The notes below the pieces were generated by a model, which was not told where the DNA came from, searched no databases, and worked only from the letters and a program-made list of their open reading frames with translations. A DNA stretch of 64,000 nucleotides, taken from the NCBI GenBank assembly GCA_033030425.1, contig JAUFSD010000024.1, forward strand, positions 744,001 to 808,000, given 5' to 3'. Of the stretch, positions 11,501-24,312 are shown one piece after another. The position numbers and the translations under genes were made by a program. Every line of letters begins with the position of its first letter. Within the stretch, counting starts at the first letter, position 1. Origin of the DNA: Verpa conica. Lineage: Eukaryota; Ascomycota; Pezizomycetes; Pezizales; Morchellaceae.

Positions 11501-13216
11501 CTCTTGTCTCTATCTCAAACCTAGCAGGGTATACATGTGTCTTCCTCCCTGGCGCAGATCCATCTTTCGTATTGAAGACAAGCAAGAGCATACCACGCGT
11601 GCATCGCCTCGCCGGAAACGCAGTACGGAGCCTAGCAGCGTTCCATTCCTCAGGCGCAGACAGAGGATTTGTTTATGTTGACAATTCCGGAATCGTGCGC
11701 GTCTCTCTTATGCCAACTGAATTCAACTTTGATGGAAACTGGGGCGCAAGAAAAGTCGCTATGGGAGAGTCTGTGCAGGCATTGAGCTATTTCCCACCAA
11801 TGGGCGTGTATGTTGTGAGCACGACCCAGCAGGTGCCATTTGATCTAGCAGAAGATGACGGGAGCATTGCGAAGGATGAGACAACCTTGCAACCGGAGAT
11901 TGAGAGTGGAGCGATTAAGATCTTGTCCCCACTGAATTGGAGTGTTGTTGACCAGTAAGTTCCTCAACCCATGTTTTTGTCCGAACAATCATTGACAGCT
12001 CAGGTTTAAACTAGCACATAACGAGATTGCGCTAGTGGTAAAGACAATTGAGATGGAAATTTCTGAGCATACAAAGGAGAGGAAACAGCTCGTTGCAGTA
12101 GGCACGGGTATCTTCAAGGGTGAAGACCACTCTGCGAGAGGAGGGATTTACGTCTTTGAAATTATTGAGGTTGTCCCAGAGCCTGGGAAACCGGAAACGA
12201 ATTGCAAGCTAAAGCTTGTATGTAGAGAGGAAGTAAAGGGGACTGTATCTGCTATCTGTGGTGTTAATGGGTACCTACTTGCAGCGCAGGGCCAGAAGGT
12301 ATCTTAAACTAGCCTGTTTCCCCTAGTACCAGTGTTTAATGGCTAATATATCTACAGATAATGGTACGAGGCTTAAAAGAAGACCAGTCTCTACTCCCAG
12401 TGGCGTTCATGGATATGAGCATGTACGTCACTGTTGCAAAGAACCTTGACGGGATGATACTGTTTGGGGACTTTATGAAAAGCATCTGGTTCACTGGGTT
12501 CTCCGAAGAGCCATACAAGATGACTCTATTTGGGAAGGATACGCAGAAACTTGAAGTTGTTGCAGCCGATTTTTTGCCAGATGGAAATATGCTATACTTT
12601 GTTGTTGCAGACGCGGAGAGTAATATTCACATTTTACAATACGATCCTGAACGTATGCTTCCCTGTCTTTTTCTCTATTTCTACTTTTAGAAAAATACTA
12701 ATGCTAGGGGAATTAGATCCCAAATCCCTCGCAGGCCAACGCCTAATCCGCCGCGCTGACTTCTTCGCCGGTCATGAGGTCAAAACTCTCACAATGCTTC
12801 CACGGTCCCGCTCAACCCCTTCGGACCTAGGTTTAGACCCAGATGCAATGGATACAGCCACCGATGCTCCTGAAGAATTTTTGGTTCTTGCTGGTACACT
12901 TACCGGTTCTCTTGCCATGATCACTACACTTCCAGAAACGAGCTACCGCCGTCTCAATATCGTACAAGGTCAGATTGTGAGCGGTGAGGAACACACGGCA
13001 GGCTTAAACCCCCGAGGCTATAGAGCTGTTGCCAGTAGCGGTGCTTCTGGAGTTGGTGGTGATTTGCTTAGGGGAGTGCTAGATGGTGCTTTGGTACGTA
13101 GATGGGTTGGCTTTGGAGAGGGAAGAAAGGCAGAGATTGCAGCCAAAGCTGGAAATGATATCCAAGGGATCAGAGAGGACTTGAAAGGACTAGAGGGAGC
13201 GTTACTGTATTTGTAA
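8522..13216 (+). CDS. CFT1: Cleavage and polyadenylation specificity factor subunit CFT1/CPSF160
   Basis: Six exons (8522..11032, 11091..11285, 11341..11954, 12004..12298, 12358..12652, 12717..13216) join in phase to 1469 aa, close to the usual 1350-1460 aa. Recognisable stretches include [35 protein letters not shown], the acidic linker around [20 protein letters not shown], and the conserved C-terminus [16 protein letters not shown]. The order is an N-terminal MMS1_N-like WD/beta-propeller part, then a C-terminal CPSF_A part. Cft1 is the large scaffold of the nuclear complex that recognises the poly(A) signal and couples cleavage and polyadenylation to Pol II. Acidic disordered inserts (about residues 215-245 and 495-530) separate the propellers. 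The fifth intron was placed because the earlier possible acceptor leads to a stop; the chosen one follows a TACTAAT branch site. No break is seen. Confidence 0.95.
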
Positions 13217-14258
13217 GGGGGCTGAGGTTCTGGATTTATTTTCTTGATTGGGTGTTTTGATTTTACAGTTTAGACAGATTTGATCAGTAGCACGCAAGAG
13301 TTAGAATTGGTGCAAGTCACGACTGATAGAGAATCAAAAAGGAATTGTGGGTTGTATTCAGGCCAAGATTACTAGTCCCATGATTAATAGGTACTAAATA
13401 TAGTTAATATTACTCCTTGCTTGAACAAGATTTTCACATCTCGTTTATTTATTCCACATAAACATTAATAGAATCCTTAATCAACACGCAGTCTTAATTA
13501 GGGGAAGTCCCCTATATACTTAGTCTATATCCATAAAATATCACTCGATCACTAAGGGCAACTACATATACCACAAACCAATCTACTTAAAACTACTAAA
13601 TCATCTAAAAGCTAAGGCTACAGCACAGAACCTCAGTGGATTATCAATGTGATATAACTACTAGGACAAGTTTAGATACAACCAACTATAAGCAGACCAT
13701 TAGGTCGGATTTTCAACCCCACAATTCTAAGCATGCAAACAGACTAGTGGGACCACGTATACCGAGCCGGGGCACCTTATATAGGCAATTAAAGCTCAAG
13801 TATGTACATATCGTCTTGTGTCGGACTACATGTGCTTCTACTCATTTGTAATTACTCACCAACCAGTAAAGTCACGTGAAAAGAGGTGTTGACACCCAAA
13901 CAAGTCTCCTTGGCAACATAGTGCATCCTTGGCACATTATTATATGCTTTGACACCGGTATACGTGGGTATTTAAAGCTAGATCTACATCAACAAGTTCC
14001 TCATACAGATATTTCCCGACCGGAAAGCGAGAGCCGGAAGATCCCATCCTCTGCATGCATCCTAGGCGTCATCGTCTTACTCAATGCTGACAGTGCTCGA
14101 GACAGTGCTGTTTCCTTCCCCACCTCGAGATTGAGAGACTAGACGGATTATAAAAGCTTAAAACCCCCTCCGATTCCAAGTCGTAACCTCAACTCAAGCC
14201 TTCACATTATACATCCCGATTAATATATATCCCCACACTACGCCCACAAAAATAAAAA
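13217..14258. other. Intergenic region upstream of the MetE-like gene
   Basis: No gene is seen. Two short open frames (13636-13851, 13876-14142) have no recognisable features. The last ~150 bases are CT- and A-rich, as in a fungal core promoter and leader, and the start ATG at 14259 sits in the favourable context AAAAATGAAC. Confidence 0.55.
13872..13879. promoter_or_regulatory. TCACGTGA palindrome (bHLH/Cbf1-type E-box) upstream of a methionine-family gene
   Basis: The perfect palindrome TCACGTGA lies 380 bp upstream of the MetE-like start codon. In yeasts and filamentous fungi, sulfur and methionine genes often carry TCACGTG sites for Cbf1-type bHLH factors. The assignment is tentative because CACGTG also occurs elsewhere in this window, including in repeats. 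Confidence 0.3.
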
Positions 14259-15852
14259 ATGAACTTCAAACTCAACCCTCCATTCCGTGCTGAACACCTT
14301 GGTTCTCTTCTTAGACCTCAGGAGCTCCTGAATGCTCGGGTCCAGCTCGACAAGGGAGAGATCACAACAGAACAGCTCAAGATTGTCGAGGATAAGGCTA
14401 TCAATGAGATTATAAGCTTGCAGAGGGAGGTCGGAATAAAGGGTCTTTCGGATGGGGAGTATAGGTTAGTCTAATTCTTTCCACTTTGTGACAGAGTACT
14501 AACTGGATAGACGTCATATGTTCTTTGATGGGTTTTTTGACCATTTAGAAGGGTTTACTTGTGAGTGCATGGCTACTTGGAGGAATTTCATATATTAATT
14601 GTAGCTTTTAGTCATTGCTGAGCCTCCGAAAGAAATCTTCAAGGTAACCATAGATCCGCTGGTTTTTTTTTCGAATCAGGCTAATGCCAGAATTTGATTA
14701 GATGTATGTCCCAGATATTGGAGGCTTCATTGCAAAGAATACAAAGCCAGCATCTACAACCGTATGTACCGGAAAAATAAAGTATGGATACCCCCCTCAA
14801 ATATTCAAAACTCCCTAAAGGAAGGGAACTAATAGGAAGATTCAGATTCGTTAAATCAGGATATCTCCCCCAATTTGAAGCCTTAAAGGCTGTTGTAGAA
14901 CCAGAAGAAGTCAAGAATATCAAACTCACATTAGCGGCACCAGAATGGTATCATCTACGCCATGGTAAATACCCCTAGTCATCAAATATCAGTACATTTA
15001 TCTAACTTCCTAAAAGGCGAACATGCATATGATAAATCTATCTATGCTAACAACGAGGAGTATTTCAACGACATAGCAGCTGCGTACCGCCAGGAACTTG
15101 AGATTATATATAAAGCCGGCTGCAGGAACATCCAGTTCGATGATCCACTCCTAGCATACTTCTGTGCACAGTCAATGTTGGACGGTATGAAAGCCGCTGG
15201 AGAAGATTCTGAGGAACTCTTTGACGTATTTTCATCCATCTAAACTTTAGGCTTCTGCAAATCTAACGACTGAGGCCTAAAATAGAGCTACATCAGATTA
15301 TACAACAACTGTCTCCGTAACCGTGAGACAAATTTTCCTGAATTAACAGTTGGCCTCCACCTGTGTCGTGGTAATTTCCGCCACAGCGTTCACTTCTCTG
15401 AAGGTGGATACGATGTCATCGCAGCCAAACTCTTCAACGAGATCAATGTCGACGTATATTACCTCGAATACGACACTGAGGTACTTCCTCTTCTTCTTGT
15501 TTCTATTCTTCTTGTTTCTATTCTCTGTGTACTAACTCTCTTCTAGCGCGCTGGGACATTTGAGCCTCTCAAATTCCTCCCAAAAACTAAGACTGTAGTA
15601 CTCGGTCTAGTCACTAGTAAATTCCCAGAGCTAGAAGACCTCCAGAAATTGAGAAACCGAGTCTATTCAGCTGCGGAAACAATGGCTAAGGGAAATGCAA
15701 AGAGTAAGGAAGAGGCACTACAGAGAATATGTGTTAGCCCACAATGTGGGTTTGCGAGTCATAGTGAAGGGAACCTTCTTGGTAGGGAGGATATGAAGAA
15801 AAAGTTGCAATTGGTGGTGGATTTGGCGAAGAGTATTTGGGAAGATGCTTAG
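14259..15852 (+). CDS. Single-domain MetE-like (cobalamin-independent methionine synthase family) protein
   Basis: Eight exons (14259..14464, 14511..14560, 14612..14643, 14702..14781, 14846..14964, 15017..15225, 15286..15480, 15547..15852) give 398 aa. Conserved stretches are FRAEHLGSLLRP at the start, DGEYRRHMFFDGFFDHLEGF, VCTGKI, LTLAAPEWYHLRHG, CRNIQFDDPLLAYF, VGLHLCRGNFR, and SPQCGFASHSEGN. This is the UROD/MetE-like TIM barrel common in fungi. It corresponds to the C-terminal catalytic half of methionine synthase, without the N-terminal half found in ~760-aa MetE. Potential zinc ligands (His in LHLCRGN, Cys in SPQCGF) are present. In full-length MetE these serve methyl transfer to homocysteine; the substrate of the short proteins is not established. 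The splice site into FVKSGYLPQFEALK is inferred from family alignment; another acceptor six bases upstream is possible. Confidence 0.88.
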
Positions 15853-16055
15853 TTAGGTGTTTTAAGGTTTTGTAGTAGCCACCTGGGAAATGGATCACCA
15901 GGAACTTGTATCAGATTTTTTTGTCTTCTGAAACCTTGATCTTCCAAAACGTTTCTTGTCTCTGCTTAGTAATCTAAGCTGTACTACAACCCAATTGGCT
16001 GTCCCAAAGTATAAACCTAACCTCCCAACCAACGTCATCCAAGCAAACATCAACC

Positions 16056-16430
16056 ATGTCCCAGCCACGAACAAGACCAATCCAAAGGCTCGCCAACGCC
16101 GTCGGGAAATGCACTACAGAGGTAATGTCATACATTTTTGTTCCTCTATCATGATCAAGGGCTAACTACAGAAGTTGGTGTATGTAGGCCTCGGTGTATG
16201 GGAAATGTGTAGTTGAGGACTACAACAATGTCCATAAGGACAAATGTGCCAAGGCCTTCATGAACCTTAAAAACTGCGTTATAGCCGCTTCTGTGGGTAA
16301 TATCGTTTATTCGGGAAACCTAGTCGATAGATAGCTAATGTGATCTGGTGTGTTTTTTCTTTCAGAAGAATGCCTAACTGAGGTAGATACGATATGCGGA
16401 CACAGGAAAAGGGTTTTCAAAAACAAATAG
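16056..16430 (+). CDS. Small twin-CX9C mitochondrial protein, NDUFAF8-like
   Basis: Three exons (16056..16121, 16188..16296, 16366..16430) give 79 aa starting MSQPRTRPIQRLANAVGKC. Two CX9C motifs are visible: CTTEASVYGKC, formed across the first intron, and CAKAFMNLKNC. This twin-CX9C hairpin is the hallmark of intermembrane-space proteins oxidised by Mia40. The order, spacing and small size resemble NDUFAF8/C17orf89, a complex I assembly factor, and related fungal proteins. Both introns have a GCTAAC/GCTAAT branch site. If the second intron were retained, the protein would end after about 70 residues without changing the CX9C core. The first exon is too short for standard ORF detection. Family assignment is moderate; the CHCH fold is clear. 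Confidence 0.75.
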
Positions 16431-19400
16431 ACCCATATACTTCAGGACTTAGACCCCCTAAAATAGGCTCAGTATCTTAAAGAACTCCAATGCTTCTAAT
16501 TTTGATAAATCTGACACACTGAAATATTATTCCTATGTTTGAGCCATACAGCTATTCCCAAGGTTTCTAGTCTCAGGATTTTATTTAGAGGGTCAAAAAT
16601 GCAGGTAAAACCGAGAAACACTAAAAACCTGCATTATCGCCGTTACCACACGCAGGGGTAGAGTTCCATTTTTGAGCGAGTAGATGGCCAGAAACTCTCA
16701 CAAAGCCCTTGGCTCCTTGTAGCTTTCCTGAATTGCTTAATTTTAGCTTTCTCTTGGAAACCCACACTTTATAAGCATGTGTGATCAAGAAAAGATGATT
16801 GACGACCGTGCTCGCACTATGAAACATTTAATCAAGCTTTGCCACCATACAAGGAACGACCCTGACCAGCATTGTTAAAGACCTAAAGCTGTTAAGCGTA
16901 CTATGGGTAAGGCGGGGAAATGTGGACCTGATTGCCAACCCATAAGATACGACTAGGTTATACTTTCTGATAGGCGGGTAGCCCAAAGGGGTAATACGGG
17001 GTTAATGATTAATTGATTGATTAGGCAATCCGGTGGAGGGAGTTATTCTTCTTGCTTACTCACGTGATATTATTTTTAATATTACTAGGATTTAGCATAT
17101 ATATTGTCCGTTATATGCTCTCCTCTTATGCTTTTTCTTCATATTCCGTCTCGTAGATAACCATGCTATATTAGCTATTTTACATGCCTATTCCCATATT
17201 CTTAGTAGCTAGGATTTAATAAGTACTTTTTGAAATCTCTCTTTATGCTCAATATTAGATGTTTAATGGGTAGATAGATACCTATAGCCTGAACCACTAC
17301 TACGAATAAAATATTGATCATAAGACCTAAAAACAAAGTCCAAAAGCAGGGTCCCTATCATCCCTCAAAGCCATAAAAATGACCCTTGGTTTCCAACTAA
17401 TAGGCCTCGATAGCTCCAAGCTGGCCCGATGTCAACAGATGATCTCATTAGTTCCAGTTACAGCATAGATTCCCTTAGTTTAAGGCAAAGCTTAGGCGTC
17501 CACATACTCCGGTAGGATCCTAAATACAAATCGATCAGAAGGGGTCTGCGAACTCATATTCAGGCCCTTAGCACCCGCAAAAACCTCTCATCAAGTAGAT
17601 AATACGATTACTTATAAGCTTGTGAAGATAGTCGCTAAGCACAGTGAGACACTACGAGACACTACTCAGACAAATTTTGTGGATCAACCGGCCCTTTTGT
17701 AGGCCATGATTGCTTATTGGCGTAAAATCCTGGAACTTGGTAGGCCTTACGTCATAGGCTCAATGATACGCTTAACAAAATAAGAAAAAACAATTTGGCT
17801 GACAAAACATATGTATATCGATCCATAGAATATCACTCGTCTTTAAGCAGCTGCACAGACACCCAACAATTGAAGTAATACGCGCTCAAAAAAAGCATCG
17901 GAGGTTTTTGCGGGATGGAAGGCGCCTCCTACGTACTGTCTGTGCATAACTACTGAACAATGCATGTTCATATGTCTGAGTTTCACAACCACCAAGGTGA
18001 TCTGCCCATTATATATGTCTCAAAGCCGCACAAATTGAAGCCCTACAACTTCCCAATTTCAAAAAGAAAACCTTCACTAATCTGGCCACAGCGCCCGCAG
18101 GTTTGTATACAAAACCTGTCTTCATAGCCGCCCCCCTGCCGGACAATCCCCGCTCCGGTAAGCATCGTTTGAAACCAGCACAAGAGGTCCGTGCACAGAT
18201 AATCGGCATATCACGAAGACCTTGTCAATAAAACGCCAAATTTTGGAATGTTCGGAGCTTTTTTCCAACTTTCGCTTTATGTTTCAGTGTGACTTGTCTA
18301 TCACATTACCACAACATGCAACTGGCCCTGTCCAAGTCTGGGAAAAAGCATTATAATGATTGAGGAAATCAGTCTATATGTACACAATCCTATGCACCCC
18401 AGTATAACCCCACCGTTCCAGCTCTCTTTGCCCCACAGCCATCTCCATTTCCGCGTAATAAAGCAAATGTATCAGTCCACCATCTCCCAAGTCTAATGTT
18501 CAGCAGCCACCCATCCCACAACCTACTCTGAGGATAATAATGGTAGTAAAGTTCAAGTACATACAAATAGCTATCATTACATGATTTTCCCACCCTGTAT
18601 GAAAAAGCAGAAGTCCAAGAAAGCCACAACCATAGAATTAATACAGGAAAACTTATACAAAAGGGAGTTTTATAATTTTTTTTTCGAATGCCGTAGTATT
18701 GGACCGTCCGGGAATAAATAGGTTGATGGGGTATAGGATGGGATGGCTGATGTACAAAAGAAATCCGTAAGATGGGGGAGGTTGATATACGAGGGTTGTT
18801 GTACACGAAATCAGAAGACATAGAAGACAAACAAGCAGATGAGTTGGAGGCAAAGCAAGTGGGGAAACTTCGACAATACGTTAGTCGAAGTAGTTGATAA
18901 TATCCCACAGATGAGCACACACGATCAGGTATTAAAACCGGTGGCCCAATAAAGTATGTGGAAGAGATAGGTAGATATGAAACAGAAAGAAAAGTAAACA
19001 AGGCCTATGGAAAACTACTAAGAAAGTGGCCCCAAACCCAGAATCTAACAGACATTAGTAGCAGTGAAGTTAAACCTTACCTCACACGAAACCAGCCTGG
19101 TTTGATCCAATTGCCAATCAACAAAGACTTCCACAACCATTTCCCCTTCCCAGACAAACACAACTCATTCAACGCGCCCACCAGAGAAATTGAATAGGGA
19201 CAAGGAATAGAAAGACAAACATGAACCAAAACAATCCTTGAAGAAACCCTGGAGCTGATCACACCGAATGGAAAGAAAAAGGGGAAAGTATAAAAAACCG
19301 CAGAATGATACAACACCTAAGAAAGTACAAAAGAAACACACGTACACAAACAGAGGAGCAGAAATCCCGATGAAAGACCATCAACGGTATATGCCTTCCC

Positions 19401-19716
19401 AACTGTTAAACTCTCCGACGGCAAACTGCCCATAACGCGATATGATATAACGTATTGCAATTCCGCTATCGGCCCATCCTTAACCATGAAATCAAAAAAC
19501 GACTTCTTTTTCTCGTATCGTTCGTTATTACTTCCCCACATCCCCATGCGACGTATATGATTTCCAAGGTTTGCCTCTAGTAAGGGTATCAAGGCCCGTT
19601 TTGGAAAAAAAAAATTGAAGGTCGGTCGTCGCCAGCCGATTAAAAAATATGTAAAAGAGTGAATTGAATTTATAATGCATGGTTGAAGTGGGTGGTAAAA
19701 TGAGAATTATGGCTGA
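16431..19716. other. Gene-poor spacer between the twin-CX9C gene and cyclin B
   Basis: I find no supportable gene in 3.3 kb. The longest frame (18390-19001, minus) has biased, aromatic-rich composition and lies downstream of the cyclin stop, so it is probably 3' UTR or flank. The 18009-18209 minus frame is unrecognised. The sequence is AT-rich without a clear transposon end. Confidence 0.5.
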
Positions 19717-21419
19717 TCACCGGGATTCTTCTTCCTCTTCAACAGGCTCCGCAGTAATATCAACATCATGTGCCTTAGCGTGCCTCTTAGCCCATTGGCG
19801 AGCATGAATAGAAGCTAAATAACAATTAGTAAAAGTTTATATGAATTAGAGAGAAAATATTCACCTTTCATAAACTTTTTGCTAGCATATTTTTTGAAGA
19901 ATGCCTCATGCTTAACGGGACGAGCAAGATAGTCAATCATGAGACGGAAGACAGGTAGGATCTGCTCTTCTGTGTAGTCAGAGTAGTGGACCAAGTCGGC
20001 ATCCTATTGGGAAGCAGTGTCAATATCAATTATATGTAATAAAAACGAGGAGAGGCATACCCATGGTCCACGCTCAAGCATCATTCTTGACAAATACATG
20101 GCAGCAGCAGCAATATGACTTGGCATAAACTCCATAAACCTGTGATCCAACAAACTGATCTCCATGAGATACTTTGCAACAGTCCTTGTTTGAAAGTCAT
20201 ATTGGTCGGCCTTTGAAATACGCCTGAGGAAGTTCATAGGATTCGGGTATGATAGGTTGTAGTCAAGAGTTGAAAGAACGAAACGTTCAGCACGCAAGAT
20301 CTCCTCTTCAGTGAAACCATCATCGGCAACGTGACGGAAGTACTGGACGTGAGGGGAGAAAACCTCCTCATACTTGGCGGCAATGAACATGGCTGTGACA
20401 CCAACCAACTGAAGTTTGTCCAACATAACAACCTTGCTGCTCAAGAAACGATCGACAATGTTCACAGCGAGGAACAAAGTCTCAGGGAGGAGACGGAAGC
20501 GGGTGTGAACTTCAATGAGCCAATCGATAAGAATCCCGCGCATCTTCCATTTAAGATCCTCTTGGTGATCCATATAGTCTGGATTTGGTTGAGTTGCTGG
20601 CTCAAGCTCACGAAGATAATCGAAGATCTCATTAACATATTCAGAGACCATTAATGGGTCATCTGCATCCTCATCGTCGAGGTCATTGTGGGGAAGACGA
20701 GCGGCAGGTTCTTTAGTACGAATTTTCTTGGAAGTATGGACAGTTGTCTCAGCCTCAGTTTCGACTTTAGTAGAAATATTAATCTCAACGGCGGTCATAG
20801 TTTTAGTGGTAGCGGTAGCGGTAGTAGTAGTTGTTGTAGCTGAAGACGCGTTATCTTCAGCAACCACCTCCTTTTTGGCCTTAGTAGCAGTTCTCTTCCT
20901 GCTTTTCGCCATAACCCCGGATCCGCTATTTGTCCTCTTCACTTCCTCGGACCCACCATTCTTAAGAGGTGCGGCTTTGGTAGTGCGTGTAGTTTTGGTA
21001 ACTCCATTAGCAGCAGCAGCCTTAGTCGACAAGGCAATCTTGCCACCAGCAACCTTCTTTCCACCTGCTTTCTTACTCTCATCCGCTCCTCCAGCATCGG
21101 CCTTCACGACATTACTGACATCCCCCAAGGCAGCACGTTTTCGGTTATTTGGGATAGCAGCTGCTGTAGTAGTTGACAACTTGGAGGTAGCAGCATCGGT
21201 AGAAAGTGCGGCGGCTTTGGCTCTTGTTAGACGAGTTGTAGTGGTTTTATTCTCATCGTTGGCGTCGATATTGCTCGCTGAGCGTTGGCGGGCGGCCCGA
21301 CGCTAAAAGGAGAAAGTTAGCAATGCGGGAAGGTAAAAAAAGAGATGCAAAAAATTCGCGTTTTCTCGCGTTTTATCACCGTTCTAGGGATTGGAGTAAT
21401 AAGTACTTACTGACTGCAT
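19717..21419 (-). CDS. G2/mitotic-specific B-type cyclin
   Basis: Four exons (21411..21419, 20061..21302, 19865..20003, 19717..19814) give 495 aa. The first exon encodes only Met-Gln-Ser before a GTAAGT intron. The second starts with an Arg-rich stretch and contains the destruction box RAALGDVSN (about residues 59-67), the APC/C degron of mitotic cyclins. A low-complexity Lys/Thr/Ala region follows. The cyclin box begins near residue 230 (YVNEIFDYLRELE) with MRGILIDWLIEVH, FLAVNIVDRFLSS and FIAAKYEEVFSP, all diagnostic for cyclin B (CLB2, Cdc13, NimE). The cyclin C-terminal domain runs into the last exons, ending in an acidic tail. The product activates Cdk1 at G2/M. Introns were placed by phase and conservation. 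The plus-strand frame over this gene is a shadow. Confidence 0.95.
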
Positions 21420-24312
21420 ATTAAATTTTTGTTGTAGTTTAAGTAAAAACCCGATAGAAACCGGGTTTAAGAAGTGGCGACAAAAAGGGGTATCGTCAAA
21501 AAATGTTTAAACCCGCCGATGTTTCTTGTCAATTCTGAATGCACGGTATTAAGCGTGTACCTAAAGCCAAATACGTCAATAAATATACATCAGATGCGTT
21601 ATCGATGACACGAATTTGGGATGTCGGAAAGACGTGCAGATTACCGATTGGATGGTAAAGCTGCTGGCAAAGGAAGTACTAACCGATTTGTCGAATGATA
21701 GTTGTTAAAGGACGTGTTTTGACAAGCCTCGAGTAATAACGCAGGCTACAGACTCGGTAGGAGACGAACGTCAAAGATAAAAACACGAGAAACGTGCTAG
21801 GCAAGCGAACAGGACGTGATTAAACGTGCTGAAGCAATCACGAAAGGAAAGGCAAGAAGAATGGATGAGAGAGGGAAGGAGATGGATGTCGAAGAGAAGA
21901 AGAGGAAGAGGAGGAGGAGGATGGGTAGAAGAAGGGTGTAGTGTATGTGTTGTGTTTGTGTGTTGTTGTGAGAACGGGGATGGGGTGCGGTAGTGGAGGA
22001 AGAGGTTTAGTACCTAAGGCATGCTGGGTTTTGGTTTTTTGCGTGCCAACTTGCCAAGGGATACTTTTTGTTGAAACAGTTAGGACTAAGAGAACCCGAC
22101 CGCCCGCAACGCGCGAGCCCCGCCGCTCCATTGAATTAGAGACATTGAGCGGAACAGTAGCGTAAACGGGACTTTATTGTCTTGTCAAACCTCTGCACAA
22201 TGGAAGTCTCGAAGATTGGCGGTCTTCTACAGGAATTACCACTCCCTCAAAGGCTCACGACGTCTCCAAACACGTTCTTGTCACGTACACCTGACACCGC
22301 AATTACTGTAAACAGGTTAAGCGCGTGGGGTGGTTTCCACAGCAACACACGACTATTGTCTGTTCTCCGAGCCACGAAAGAAAGAAAAGCCCACTGGCGA
22401 TTGCAGCCTTGGTGCCGACTCAGCCGCCCTCTAGCCACCAAGTGAGCGGATTGAGTGGATTGCTAGAGCAAAAAAAACAAAAACAAAAGTGAGCCCGGCA
22501 GAAGACGTCACTCGCCCTCCAATCGGCAATGTGCTGCTGCTGTGAAAGTTTCGCCATCAGCATCAGTGCCCCATCGCTCGCTCTGGCCCATCTCGTCCGA
22601 TTTCCGATTTTGGCCCCCCGCAAATAAACAACGAGCAAGCATTGACCTTTGGCACTAAGCATAATCTGGATAATAGTTCTGTCAATGAACAGGCAAAAAG
22701 GTGATCGCACTCAAGGTTGAGAGGATCAAACTAACCTGACACAGAATGAGAGTGATTGTTCGGATTTCCCCTCACATTCACCCCTCCCTATCTACCTGCA
22801 GCTTGAGGTACCTAGCCTCCGAGATGCTACTGGCAGACTCACCTATCGACGTGACTCTACCGATCTTTCTCGGAATGGTCAGCCGCAGAATATGTACGCT
22901 GCAAACCTTGGAATTGGATCAGTACTCGTACAGCACCTGCTTTACAGTATGGACGAATGTCCTGACAGCTTTTTAGATGCCTGCTTATCATTGGTACTAT
23001 ATATAGGCAAACAAACAGTACCTAACCGGATAGCAAGTAAATAAGCCCCCCCCGCGGTTTTTGGCTTCTAGTCACCCCTCCAGAACCGGTTGGGCAGAAG
23101 ATCATCTATGATCAGGTATAAGCCACAGAATAATTCTATTGGCACTGGATCCTATCTTCAGCCCATGGAAGCTTAATATGATGCAGAGGTCTGATCACAA
23201 ATGCCTATAACACCGGAAAACCACTTTTAAGTTTTTGGCTAGTTCTACACAAGCTCTCTTCAGTTGACGAATCTAGATCATTTCCTTAGTTTCTTGCAAC
23301 GGCCGAGGAGTTCATCTTTCGATGACAGCATACTGATGTAAAACAGGCAGGTAATTAAAGTGCAGGCTTCTAGGAAGATGGAAATTACTCGGCATTTATT
23401 GAACTGCAGCCTAACGGTAGTCTTAAAGAAATTCGGTCTAGCCTTAGAAATTTAGACTAGGTATAAACACATTTACAATTGGGCTGTTCGATAAATCGAG
23501 GGGTTTACGATCGAGTTGTTCCAGCAGAGATTCCCCAGGTGAACTTACCCTTGAGACTACGGACGAGCGTTTCTCAGGACTCCCGAGGAATGACCGGCCC
23601 TGATTTTTGTTATATAAAGAAGATCATTCACCATGCTTACCAGTAGCTGCGATAAGTAATTGACTAAAAAATACAATTAGGTATATCCAGCGCGTAAATA
23701 ACCAGGAAAGGGCCTATCCGTAATTCATGAAATGAGGGGGCGGGGTAATACTGAGGTCTATCTTATCACGGTGGATCTTGGAGAACTCAGAGATGTGGTC
23801 AAAACGCGAGTCAACGCGTTCTTACAGAAGTAGTACACATTGGGCCTAAACAAACAAACAAACCAATCCAGCGGGCAATATCTGGGAGGAGCACAAGAAA
23901 TAGTAACCAGGTTACTGGCAAATTGACCCTTGTACAGCTTGATTTGGCTTTCGTGTGCGGATATGGCGTTCGCCGCCGTTGTTTTGTCTTGGCGCCGAGA
24001 CAACGATTCTTTTTTTCCAATGTCACTCACTTGTCACGGAATACTTTATGAAATTTCAAGATTATCTAGTTCGCTAGTCCGTGATGTCCCAACCCTTCTC
24101 CAACAGTGACAAATTTAAGCACCACAGAGAGCTCAGATTGGCATATCGTCTTCTCAACTAGTAGCATGTGCTCATCTATCCGCCTATCTTCCGGTAACCT
24201 AATCCTTGTTCACCGGTTAGTATTAACCTAGAAGCTTTAACTTCAAGTTCTTCACCCCCTTCATCCGTATTTCAATCTCAACTTATCATCGGCCGGTCAA
24301 TTTCCCGGAGAT
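21420..24312. promoter_or_regulatory. Long divergent intergenic region between cyclin B and the FUSC-like gene
   Basis: No gene is supported in 2.9 kb. Near the cyclin there is a TGTTTAAAC palindrome (about 21504) containing a forkhead-like TAAACA core. A GA/GAAG-rich microsatellite lies around 21840-21935. A CAACGCGTTC element containing the MCB core ACGCGT lies at about 23812, far from the cyclin start. Short frames such as 22420-22710 show no recognisable domain. Functional roles for these motifs are guesses. Confidence 0.45.

Noticed and set aside
18390..19001. 203-codon minus-strand open frame
   Set aside because: Aromatic-rich, no domain, lies downstream of the cyclin stop and overlaps other open frames; most likely untranslated flank.
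20686..21306. 206-codon plus-strand frame with long hydrophobic runs
   Set aside because: Antisense shadow of the Ala/Thr/Lys-rich N-terminal part of cyclin B.
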